64,000 nt of DNA from Prevotella communis. Lineage in GTDB: Bacteria > Bacteroidota > Bacteroidia > Bacteroidales > Bacteroidaceae. The position numbers were made by a program, and so were the translations under genes. Below are positions 52,620-59,895 of the stretch, in pieces. Within the stretch, counting starts at the first letter, position 1, and each line of letters begins with the position of its first letter. The notes beneath the pieces are model-generated. The model did not search any database and had not been told where the DNA came from. It saw nothing but the letters and a program-made list of their open reading frames with translations. The stretch is from the NCBI RefSeq assembly GCF_022024115.1, contig NZ_CP091792.1, forward strand, positions 2,604,001-2,668,000. Reading direction: 5' to 3'.

Positions 52620-54028
52620 CTGTCGCTGGGATTTTCCACCTGTGTCTTTGGCCAATTGACCAAAAAGACCTGTTCGGTGGCACGCGTCAGGGCGGTATAG
52701 AGCCAATGGAAATAGTCGGGCGTGAGCATATCATCCGTCATATACCCCTGGTCTATATACACATGCGCCCACTGGCCGCCCTGCGCCTTGTGGCAGGTGG
52801 CAGCATAGGCGAACTTGATTTGCAGGGCGTTGTAGTACTTGTCGTCCTTGAGTTTCTTCAGGCGTTCTGATTTATAGGGCACATCCATATAGTCCTCCAT
52901 CACCTGGGTATACAACTGCTCCTGCTGTTCGCGCGTCAGGGCAGGCGCCTCGGTAGTGAGCGTGTCGAGCAGGGTAATAGCCGTGAGCTCGTAGTCGTCG
53001 TAGTCGGGGAAGGTCATGGTGACCTCAGCAAAGCGGAAGCCATAGAGCTCATGGACATTGCGCACGCGCTGAACGACCGCGATGTCGCCATTGGCAATGA
53101 AGCTGATATTCCCTTCAATGCCCTCGCTCTTCACCCAGTAATAGTTATTCTTCACGATCATGATACGGTCACCACGACAGAGTTCGTCCTCACGATCGAG
53201 GACCGTATTGCGGATGCCCTGGTTATAGATATTGGCCCGCTTGTTGGAACGCGTCACCACCAGCGTCTCGTCCATGCCCACATGACTGAAGCTCGAGGCC
53301 AGCGACTCGATGAGTTCATCACCGGGCACGCTCACGATATCAGGAAAACCGTCAAGGCGGATCTTTGGCAACTCACATCTGCCATCAGCCATCATACATC
53401 TTACCTCGGTGGCATTCCACAGAATCCCAGAGTCCTCAGCCTGGCGCAACACCTCGGTGAGGTCGGCCTCATAGACCTTCATGCCGTAGCCACGCAGCAC
53501 ATGGGCCATCAGCGCCGGACTCTCTTCCTCGCCCACAGGGGGCAACTGGGCACGGTCGCCGATAAGCAGCAGACGGCAGTTTTTATAGTTATAGACAAAA
53601 CGGATCAGGTCATCGAGCAAGGGCGTATCGGCATTGGCTATCATCGAGGCCTCGTCAACGATGAAAAGCGTGTCCTGGGCGGCATTGAATCCAAGACTGA
53701 AGGCAGAGAGGTCGGCAGCCGTCTTCTGACGGTAGATACGACGGTGGATGGTATAAGCCGGTGTACCGGAATAGTTGGAGAAGACCTTGGCAGCACGGCC
53801 GGTTGGCGCCATCAGCACCAGTTTCTGTTTCATGGCAAGCATGCCACGCACAATGGCAGAGGCCAGCGTGGTCTTACCCGTACCGGCCGAACCACGAAGC
53901 ACCATGACCACCTGCTCGTCGCGGTCGGTCATAAACGTGGCAAACGTCTGCAGAGCCGCATGCTGCTCAGGGGTAGGCAAATGTCCAAAATGCGTCTCTA
54001 TCTGGTAAATCAGCTCGTCTTGAATCAT
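52613..54028 (-). CDS. RecD-like ATP-dependent DNA helicase
   Basis: 471 residues, shorter than RecD or RecD2. SF1 helicase motifs: Walker A GSAGTGKTTLA (about 46-56), motif Ia VLMAPTGRAAKVF, Walker B LFIVDEASMI, motif III LLLIGDRAQLPPVG, motif VI-like YTALTRATEQVFLV, and the UvrD_C2 sequence YAATCHKAQGGQW. Common stand-alone exodeoxyribonuclease V alpha-like ATPase of Bacteroidetes; a role in recombination or repair is inferred. Own promoter at 54037-54044. Confidence 0.9.
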   Translation of the reverse strand: MIQDELIYQIETHFGHLPTPEQHAALQTFATFMTDRDEQVVMVLRGSAGTGKTTLASAIVRGMLAMKQKLVLMAPTGRAAKVFSNYSGTPAYTIHRRIYRQKTAADLSAFSLGFNAAQDTLFIVDEASMIANADTPLLDDLIRFVYNYKNCRLLLIGDRAQLPPVGEEESPALMAHVLRGYGMKVYEADLTEVLRQAEDSGILWNATEVRCMMADGRCELPKIRLDGFPDIVSVPGDELIESLASSFSHVGMDETLVVTRSNKRANIYNQGIRNTVLDREDELCRGDRIMIVKNNYYWVKSEGIEGNISFIANGDIAVVQRVRNVHELYGFRFAEVTMTFPDYDDYELTAITLLDTLTTEAPALTREQQEQLYTQVMEDYMDVPYKSERLKKLKDDKYYNALQIKFAYAATCHKAQGGQWAHVYIDQGYMTDDMLTPDYFHWLYTALTRATEQVFLVNWPKTQVENPSDSY

Positions 54029-54036
54029 ACAATATG

Positions 54037-54044
54037 CAAAGGTA
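54037..54044 (-). promoter_or_regulatory. -7 box (TACCTTTG) for helicase gene
   Basis: TACCTTTG on the minus strand, 9 nt before the start codon. Confidence 0.7.
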
Positions 54045-54055
54045 AGAAAAAAAAT

Positions 54056-54083
54056 AAGAATTAAGAATTAAGAATTAAGAATT
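54056..54083. repeat. 7-nt tandem repeat AAGAATT, 4 perfect units
   Basis: Four exact copies between the divergent helicase and DUF3822 promoters; it covers the -33 positions of both. Confidence 0.9.
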
Positions 54084-54090
54084 ATTTTTG

Positions 54091-54098
54091 TAATTTTG
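54091..54098 (+). promoter_or_regulatory. -7 box (TAATTTTG) for DUF3822-rsmD
   Basis: TAATTTTG 20 nt before the ATG at 54119; upstream is the AAGAATT array. Confidence 0.7.
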
Positions 54099-54118
54099 CA
54101 GCAAAATTACAAAAACAG

Positions 54119-54922
54119 ATGCCAGAAATCAGTAACACAAAGCAACGGCTCACCATCCGCATAGGACGGGGCACCTTGTCGTTTTCACAACCCACGGACG
54201 ACGGAACGGATGTGATGTTTGAACCATACGTGGTGAAAAGCGGCATATCTATGGCTGCCAACCTGCGCGAGGCTTTCAAGACCAGCGAACTGCTGATGAA
54301 TCCGCCCAAGCGTGTCAGGGTGGTGCTTGACGCTGATGTGCTGATGGTTCCCGTGGAGAGCTTCCACGAAGAACAGGCAGAGACGCTCTATTTCCATGCT
54401 TTCCCCAGCAAGGAGCCCCTGGCTGTATACTATAACGTGCTGCCAGACCTGAACAGCGTGGCTGTCTATGCGATGAACAAGGACCTGCGACTGGTTATCG
54501 ACGACCATTTCCAGGATGTCAACATGATCATTGCGCTCTCTACCGTATGGCGTCACCTGCATCAGCGCAGCTTTACCGGCACGCGCAGCAAACTCTATGG
54601 TTACTTCCACGAGAAGCGACTGGAGATATTCAGTTTCCAGCAGAACAGGTTCAAGTTCTGCAACTCGTTTGATGCATCACGCGCCCACGACTCACTCTAC
54701 TTCCTGCTCTACGTATGGAAGCAGTTGCAACTGGAGCCTGAGCACGACGAACTGCATATTGTGGGCGATATCCCCGAACAGGAATGGCTGCTCAAGGAAC
54801 TGAAGAAATTCCTGCAGAATGCCTACGTGATTAATCCTGCGGCCGACTTCAACCGTCATCCCGTGACAACAATCAAGTCGATGCCCTACGACCTCCAGAC
54901 GCTGTTTATCAAGGGAAGATGA
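54119..54922 (+). CDS. DUF3822-family protein
   Basis: 267 residues, soluble, no signal peptide. Overall pattern (TIRIGRGTLSFSQP; VVLDADVLMVPVESFHEEQA; DDHFQDVNMIIALSTVWRHL; HDELHIVGDIPEQEW) matches DUF3822, which in Bacteroidetes regularly precedes rsmD and has an actin/ATPase-like (PilM-like) duplicated fold in appearance; function unknown. Followed by rsmD after a 60-nt spacer made of 7-nt repeats. Confidence 0.82.
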   Translation: MPEISNTKQRLTIRIGRGTLSFSQPTDDGTDVMFEPYVVKSGISMAANLREAFKTSELLMNPPKRVRVVLDADVLMVPVESFHEEQAETLYFHAFPSKEPLAVYYNVLPDLNSVAVYAMNKDLRLVIDDHFQDVNMIIALSTVWRHLHQRSFTGTRSKLYGYFHEKRLEIFSFQQNRFKFCNSFDASRAHDSLYFLLYVWKQLQLEPEHDELHIVGDIPEQEWLLKELKKFLQNAYVINPAADFNRHPVTTIKSMPYDLQTLFIKGR

Positions 54923-54976
54923 GGGATGATGGCTGAGGGCTGAGGGATGATGGCTGATGTAAGATGGAAGATGTAA
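54921..54976 (+). repeat. Degenerate 7-nt tandem repeat, 8 units
   Basis: Units GAGGGAT, GATGGCT, GAGGGCT, GAGGGAT, GATGGCT, GATGTAA, GATGGAA, GATGTAA in exact register; fills the DUF3822-rsmD spacer. A 19-nt stretch (54928-54946) is identical to 57367-57385 inside queE. Confidence 0.9.
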
Positions 54977-54982
54977 GATAGC

Positions 54983-55534
54983 ATGAGAATTATTACTGGA
55001 AAATATAAAGGAAGACATTTCGAGATTCCTCGCTCATTCAAGGCGAGGCCTACAACGGATTTTGCCAAGGAGAATATCTTTAACGTGCTGACACAGTATA
55101 TTGACTTCGAGGAAGCCACAGCACTGGACCTGTTCTCTGGCACAGGCAGCATCTCCCTGGAACTCATGTCGCGTGGTTGCCAGCAGGTGGTCAGCGTCGA
55201 GATGGACCGCGACCATCATCGCTTCATCTGCGAGTGCATCAAGAAACTGGGCGACAAGAGTTGTATACCCCTGCGTGCCGATGTCTTTAAATTCCTGAAA
55301 GCCTGTCACCAGCAATATGATTTTATCTTTGCCGACCCTCCCTATGCGCTGAAGGAGATTCCGCAGATACCCGACCTGGTTTTTGAAAAGGGACTGTTGA
55401 AAGAGGATGGCATGTTTGTACTGGAGCACGGCAAAGACCATGACTTCAGTCAGCATCCGCATTTCATAGAACACAGAAGTTATGGCAGCGTGAATTTCTC
55501 GTTGTTTAGAGCAGAGGCGACAGCAGACGCATAA
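54983..55534 (+). CDS. rsmD: 16S rRNA (guanine-966 N2)-methyltransferase RsmD
   Basis: 183 residues. N-terminal ITGKYKGRHFEIPRS, ARPTTDFAKENIFNVL, SAM-binding LDLFSGTGSISLELMSRG and the catalytic FADPPYAL (about 114-121). Methylates G966 of 16S rRNA in the 30S particle. Its last 29 bp overlap the end of the convergent cls gene. Confidence 0.96.
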   Translation: MRIITGKYKGRHFEIPRSFKARPTTDFAKENIFNVLTQYIDFEEATALDLFSGTGSISLELMSRGCQQVVSVEMDRDHHRFICECIKKLGDKSCIPLRADVFKFLKACHQQYDFIFADPPYALKEIPQIPDLVFEKGLLKEDGMFVLEHGKDHDFSQHPHFIEHRSYGSVNFSLFRAEATADA

Positions 55535-56924
55535 CCGACTCGCCTAAGCGCACCAGGAACTTTGGATGGAGGCGTTTAGGCAGGGCGGACAGTGGTGTGG
55601 ACTGACGGGCATCACGCAGGAAAATATCCTTCATCTGTAATGCCACAGCCTCGTCGTACACAAACGTATTAGCTTCAAAATTATTCAGGAACGAACGGAA
55701 ATCGATGTTCGTAGAGCCGCATGTCGTGGTATGGTCATCACATACCAGCGTCTTGGCATGCAGAAAACGCGGTTCGTAGAGAAGTATCTGGATACCAGCC
55801 TCTTGCGCCTCACGCAGATAGGACCTGCTACCCCACTCTACAAACCAGCCATCGGTCTTGCGCGGCACCATCACCCTGACATCAACACCCGATGCCACGG
55901 CCGTCTTCAGCGCAAAGAAGATGGTCTCCGTAGGCAGGAAATAGGGCGACTGGATATAGATATAGCGCTTGGCCGACAGGATGATGCGCAGATAGCCCTG
56001 CATAATCTCGGGATAAGGTGCCAGGGGCGCCGACGTGACGGTCTGGAGGAGCGCGCCGTGAGCATCTTCCGCCGACTTGGGATAATAGCGCTTGTCACTC
56101 AACTGCGTGCGGTCCACGAAATACCAGTCGATGAGGAAGGCACGCTGCAGGGAGTAGACACCACTACCCTCGATGCGCATCATCGTGTCGCGCCATCCTC
56201 GCTGATGACGGCCCTTCACATAGCGCAAGGCGAAATTCATGCCACCGATATAGCCTACCCTGCCATCGACGATGAAAATCTTACGATGGTTGCGGTAGTT
56301 CATCTTACGTGCAAACGTGGGGAAACGTACGGGCATGAAGGCTTCCACCTCGACTCCCTCGATACGCATCCGCTCAAAGAAACGGTTGTCCACGCTCCAG
56401 CATCCCACGGCATCATAGAGCACACGCACCTCCACGCCCTCGCGAGCCTTGGCTATCAGGGCATCAGAGATGAGTCGTCCCAGGGCATCGTCCTCAAAGA
56501 TATAGACATCAATATGGATATGGTCCCGCGCAGAGGCGATGTCACGCAGCAGCGACGGGAAGAAATCATAGCCATCCGTCAGGATCTCCACCTTATTATT
56601 ATTAAAGGGAAGGGAGAAACTCTGATTGATGAACAGGTCGATAACCGGACGACTGAGTTCCGGCAACTGGAGATCGCCCTGTTCGATGAAGCCCGACATG
56701 GAACGGCGGGTGAGCTGATCCATGGAACGCTGGCTGACCATGCGTTCACGACGGGTGTTAACGCCCAGAAACAGATAGGCGATGATACCCACCACAGGCA
56801 CGAAGAAAATCACCATACCCCATGCCATCGTCTTCGAAGGCTGACGATTATCCAGGACTACATGAATAATCGTTGCTACCACGATAATCTGATAGATGAG
56901 GAGTATGATGCTGTGCCAGGACAT
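55506..56924 (-). CDS. cls: Cardiolipin synthase (phospholipase D type)
   Basis: 472 residues. Two N-terminal membrane segments (WHSIILLIYQIIVVATIIHV; MVIFFVPVVGIIAYLFLGV), then two PLD HKD motifs: NHRKIFIVDGRVGYIGG (about 211-227) and HAKTLVCDDHTTTCGSTN (about 388-405). Makes cardiolipin from two phosphatidylglycerols at the inner membrane. Last gene of the dnaG-queD-queE-cls series, after a spacer that is a 7-nt repeat array. Confidence 0.95.
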   Translation of the reverse strand: MSWHSIILLIYQIIVVATIIHVVLDNRQPSKTMAWGMVIFFVPVVGIIAYLFLGVNTRRERMVSQRSMDQLTRRSMSGFIEQGDLQLPELSRPVIDLFINQSFSLPFNNNKVEILTDGYDFFPSLLRDIASARDHIHIDVYIFEDDALGRLISDALIAKAREGVEVRVLYDAVGCWSVDNRFFERMRIEGVEVEAFMPVRFPTFARKMNYRNHRKIFIVDGRVGYIGGMNFALRYVKGRHQRGWRDTMMRIEGSGVYSLQRAFLIDWYFVDRTQLSDKRYYPKSAEDAHGALLQTVTSAPLAPYPEIMQGYLRIILSAKRYIYIQSPYFLPTETIFFALKTAVASGVDVRVMVPRKTDGWFVEWGSRSYLREAQEAGIQILLYEPRFLHAKTLVCDDHTTTCGSTNIDFRSFLNNFEANTFVYDEAVALQMKDIFLRDARQSTPLSALPKRLHPKFLVRLGESVMRLLSPLL

Positions 56925-56930
56925 AGGGGT

Positions 56931-56979
56931 TGAGTTTTGAGGTTTGAGATTGGAGGTTGGAGATTGGAGGTTGGAGATT
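56931..56979. repeat. Degenerate 7-nt tandem repeat, 7 units
   Basis: Units TGAGTTT, TGAGGTT, TGAGATT, GGAGGTT, GGAGATT, GGAGGTT, GGAGATT (plus-strand reading) in perfect register; spans nearly the entire queE-cls spacer and touches the queE stop codon. Confidence 0.92.
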
Positions 56980-57554
56980 TATTCTATGTCAATGAGCTTA
57001 TGGGTCTGCAACGACAGGCGCCACTTGGGATGCTGCTTGATATATTCTACGCAGGCCTGCGTAATAGCCTTATTGCGCTCAGGGTCGCCCGTGTCGCAGG
57101 GTTGCAGGTAATAATAATCCGCTTCGAGCTCAAAGTCCGACACATGTTCGGCATCCGTAAAGACCACCTTCACCTCGCTACAACGCTGGTGAACGGGCTT
57201 CTGCTTGGGTGATACCGTGAGCCAGTCGAGATTCTGGGGAGCAGGGCGCGTGCCGTTGCTCTCCATCGCCACCTCATAGCCATGCTGATGCAGGAAGTCC
57301 ACGAAGGCCTCATCGACCTGCAACGTGGGTTCGCCGCCAGTCAGGACAATCAGAGGTTTGATGGCTGATGGCTGAGGGCTGAGGGCCTCAACCTCTGCCA
57401 TAATCTCCTCGTTGCTCATCTCGCGATAGGACTCAAACTCCGTATCGCAAAACGAGCAGCGCAGGTTGCAACCAGCAAAGCGGATGAAGACAGCAGCACG
57501 CCCCGTGTTGCGTCCCTCACCCTGCAAAGAATAGAAAATATTATTTACCCTCAT
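56979..57554 (-). CDS. queE: 7-carboxy-7-deazaguanine synthase QueE
   Basis: 191 residues. Radical SAM enzyme with the QueE-type cluster CNLRCSFC (CxxxCxxC), preceded by YSLQGEGRNTGRAAVFIRF, and GGEPTLQ. Converts 6-carboxy-tetrahydropterin to 7-carboxy-7-deazaguanine for queuosine. Odd: residues about 56-64 (LSPQPSAIK) are encoded by four 7-nt units (57360-57387), identical over 19 nt to the DUF3822-rsmD spacer; they fall between MAEVEA and PLIVLTGGEPT. The start codon ATG lies inside a second repeat element shared with the BASS gene. Confidence 0.95.
   Translation of the reverse strand: MRVNNIFYSLQGEGRNTGRAAVFIRFAGCNLRCSFCDTEFESYREMSNEEIMAEVEALSPQPSAIKPLIVLTGGEPTLQVDEAFVDFLHQHGYEVAMESNGTRPAPQNLDWLTVSPKQKPVHQRCSEVKVVFTDAEHVSDFELEADYYYLQPCDTGDPERNKAITQACVEYIKQHPKWRLSLQTHKLIDIE
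57360..57387. repeat. 7-nt repeat array inside queE, 4 units
   Basis: GATGGCT, GATGGCT, GAGGGCT, GAGGGCC (plus-strand reading). 57367-57385 equals 54928-54946 exactly. Confidence 0.88.
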
Positions 57555-57590
57555 GCGGTAGCAAATTTTTCACTATTCACTTTTCACTCA
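57551..57590. repeat. queD-queE spacer repeat (AGTGAA units plus TTTGCTACCGCA)
   Basis: On the minus strand: GAGTGAA, AAGTGAA, TAGTGAA, then AAATTTGCTACCGCATGA. It supplies the queD stop (TGA) and the queE start (ATG). 21-nt and 14-nt identities to the element inside the BASS gene. Confidence 0.88.
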
Positions 57591-57919
57591 TCCTTTTCAT
57601 ACGCCGCGAGGTTGCCCTCGCTCTCCTGTACCTCAGCACGGTAGCAGGTAGGAATCTGCTCTACACACCAGCGGGCGATATTCTCTGCCGTGGGGTTGAA
57701 AGGCAGCACATCGTTCAGATTCTGATGGTCCAACGTTCCCTTGATCTTACGTTTGATCTCGGTAAAGTCGACCACCATACCATTCTGGTTTAACTCCTTG
57801 GCACGGCAGTAAAGGGTGATAATCCAGTTGTGACCGTGCAAGTTTGAACACTTACTCTCATAGTCCAGCACCAAGTGATGGCTGGCTGATACTTCTAATT
57901 TTTTCTGAATGTAATACAT
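57584..57919 (-). CDS. queD: 6-carboxy-5,6,7,8-tetrahydropterin synthase QueD
   Basis: 111 residues. Zinc histidines in SASHHL and LHGHNW, catalytic Cys in SKCSNLHGH, and PTAENIARW. Second step of queuosine precursor synthesis, feeding QueE encoded 29 bp downstream. Its stop codon falls in the repeat at 57551-57590, so the last residues (YEKDE) may have been altered by repeat insertion. 8 bp behind dnaG. Confidence 0.95.
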   Translation of the reverse strand: MYYIQKKLEVSASHHLVLDYESKCSNLHGHNWIITLYCRAKELNQNGMVVDFTEIKRKIKGTLDHQNLNDVLPFNPTAENIARWCVEQIPTCYRAEVQESEGNLAAYEKDE

Positions 57920-57927
57920 AATTCGTT

Positions 57928-59889
57928 TTAGACAACGAGATCGGTGCCCAGGCGCTTGGCCAGTTCATCACGAAGCTCTTTGGTTTCCTTATGTTCCTTT
58001 AATAATTTCATCATTTGTTCAACATCAGAGCCCACCTGTAGCAACTGACGCTGAATCTCTTTTAATCTATTCTCTACAATGTTGAGACGGAAGTCCATCA
58101 CAAGATGGATGACGCGCTGACGCAAGGCCCCCTCACGAGGTTCCAATACGAAGCGTCCGCCCAACTGATGACGGTCGATGGCCAGGCGGGTGGCCAGTTG
58201 ACTGACCTGCACATCGGCGTGATTACAAAAATATGACTCGGCCTTGAAACCGGGCTTCTCACTCTGCTCTACGGCCTCCTCCAGAATCTGGTTGTGGATG
58301 GGAAGAGCAAAAGAGAGTCCGTCCTGCGACAGGTCGAAGTGGACATACTGTGCCACATTGAGCGAGATGGTTCCACCTTCCTCTGTCTCCACATCCTCGA
58401 AGATGATTTCCTCACCATGACGCACGATCTCGCGAACAAGCATCTGCTCGACCTCAGAAGCCTGCTCTGTGGGCGAGTGAAGCGCCAGCAGGTCGTCCTC
58501 GTTCATCTGCGGCTGTGGTATTTCCTGCTCATTCTGAGGCTCGCGCCCTTGCTGTCGTGCGCTGTCTTTTCCTTTATCCTCCAGGTTCTTTTGGATGTAT
58601 TTATTCATCTCTGCCACCAGCGTCTGCTCCTTCATATTGATGCGATGAGCAAAATCGCTGAGGTAGGTGGAGCGCAGAATCTGGTCTGGAATCACGGAGA
58701 TACTCTTCACGATACCACCGATAGCCTCGGAGCGTTTCACGGGGTCTGTGACGTTCTCTACCGTGAGTCGGCTCTTGAAGGTAATGAAGTCGGTCTGGTT
58801 CTCCTCGATATAGCGCTTCAGGTCCTCCGTAGAGTGCTCGCGGGCAAACGAGTCGGGGTCGTCGCCATCGGGCAACAGCAGCACCTTGATGTTCATCCCC
58901 TCCTCCAGGAGCATGTCCGTGCCTCGCATGGCAGCATGTATACCAGCCTCATCACCATCATACAGCAAGGTGATATTACTGGTGAAGCGGTGAAGCATGT
59001 GTATCTGGTAGGTTGACAGCGCCGTACCACTATTGGCCACCACGTTCTCGATGCCGGCCTGATGCATGGCGATGACGTCGGTATAGCCCTCCACCATGAA
59101 CACGCGGTCTTCCTTCACAATAGCCTTCTTGGCCTGATAGATGCCATAGAGCTCACGTTCCTTGTGATAGATGTCCGAGTCGGGCGAGTTGACATATTTC
59201 TGTGCCACACCCTTCGTCCTGCTGTCCAGCACACGGCCACCAAAGGCCACCACCTTGCCGCTGACATTGAACCAGGGGAAAATGGCACGACCGGCATAGC
59301 GGTCATATACTCCCTTCTCGCCCTCAATGCACAGACCAGTCTTTACCAGGAACTCTGGCTTATAGCCCTTGGCTTTGGAAGCCAGCGCCAAAGCGTCACG
59401 TTTCTGAGGCGCATAGCCCAACTGGAATTTCTCTATGATATCATCGCGTATGCCACGACTGCGGAAATACTGTTTGCCGATGGCGATGCCATCAGGGTCG
59501 TTCTTGAGGATATCATGGAACCAATCCTTAGCCCACTCATTGACAATAAACATCGACTCGCGCTCGCTCTGTGCCTCGCGCTCCTCGTCGGTCATCTCCT
59601 TTTCGACAATCTCGATGTTGTATTTCTTAGCCAACCAGCGCAGCGCCTCAGGATAGGTAATCTGCTCATGTTCCATGAGGAAGTTGGCAGGCGTACCACC
59701 CTTTCCGCATACGAAGCAGTGGCAGATATTCTTCGACGGCGACACCATGAACGACGGGTTACGGTCGTCGTGGAACGGACACAAGCCCTTATAGTTCACG
59801 CCACTCTTCTTGAGTGTCACGAACTCTCCCACCACATCTACGATGCGGGCAGCATCGATAATCTTGTCAACCGTCGCTCTATCAATCAT
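57928..59889 (-). CDS. dnaG: DNA primase DnaG
   Basis: 653 residues, full length. CHC2 zinc finger: CPFHDDRNPSF (Cys, His) and CHCFVCGKGG; RNA-polymerase-like core with GRAIFPWFNVSGKVVAFGGR; TOPRIM motif MVEGYTDVIAMHQAG and LLYDGDEAG; C-terminal DnaB-interaction region of moderate conservation. Synthesises RNA primers at the replication fork. Placed 6 bp after the histidine kinase and 8 bp before queD on the same strand. Confidence 0.97.
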   Translation of the reverse strand: MIDRATVDKIIDAARIVDVVGEFVTLKKSGVNYKGLCPFHDDRNPSFMVSPSKNICHCFVCGKGGTPANFLMEHEQITYPEALRWLAKKYNIEIVEKEMTDEEREAQSERESMFIVNEWAKDWFHDILKNDPDGIAIGKQYFRSRGIRDDIIEKFQLGYAPQKRDALALASKAKGYKPEFLVKTGLCIEGEKGVYDRYAGRAIFPWFNVSGKVVAFGGRVLDSRTKGVAQKYVNSPDSDIYHKERELYGIYQAKKAIVKEDRVFMVEGYTDVIAMHQAGIENVVANSGTALSTYQIHMLHRFTSNITLLYDGDEAGIHAAMRGTDMLLEEGMNIKVLLLPDGDDPDSFAREHSTEDLKRYIEENQTDFITFKSRLTVENVTDPVKRSEAIGGIVKSISVIPDQILRSTYLSDFAHRINMKEQTLVAEMNKYIQKNLEDKGKDSARQQGREPQNEQEIPQPQMNEDDLLALHSPTEQASEVEQMLVREIVRHGEEIIFEDVETEEGGTISLNVAQYVHFDLSQDGLSFALPIHNQILEEAVEQSEKPGFKAESYFCNHADVQVSQLATRLAIDRHQLGGRFVLEPREGALRQRVIHLVMDFRLNIVENRLKEIQRQLLQVGSDVEQMMKLLKEHKETKELRDELAKRLGTDLVV

Positions 59890-59895
59890 CTTTTC

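Noticed and set aside
55731..56933. Long open frame antisense to cardiolipin synthase
   Set aside because: Shadow of cls, which has complete HKD motifs; no recognisable domain in the antisense product.
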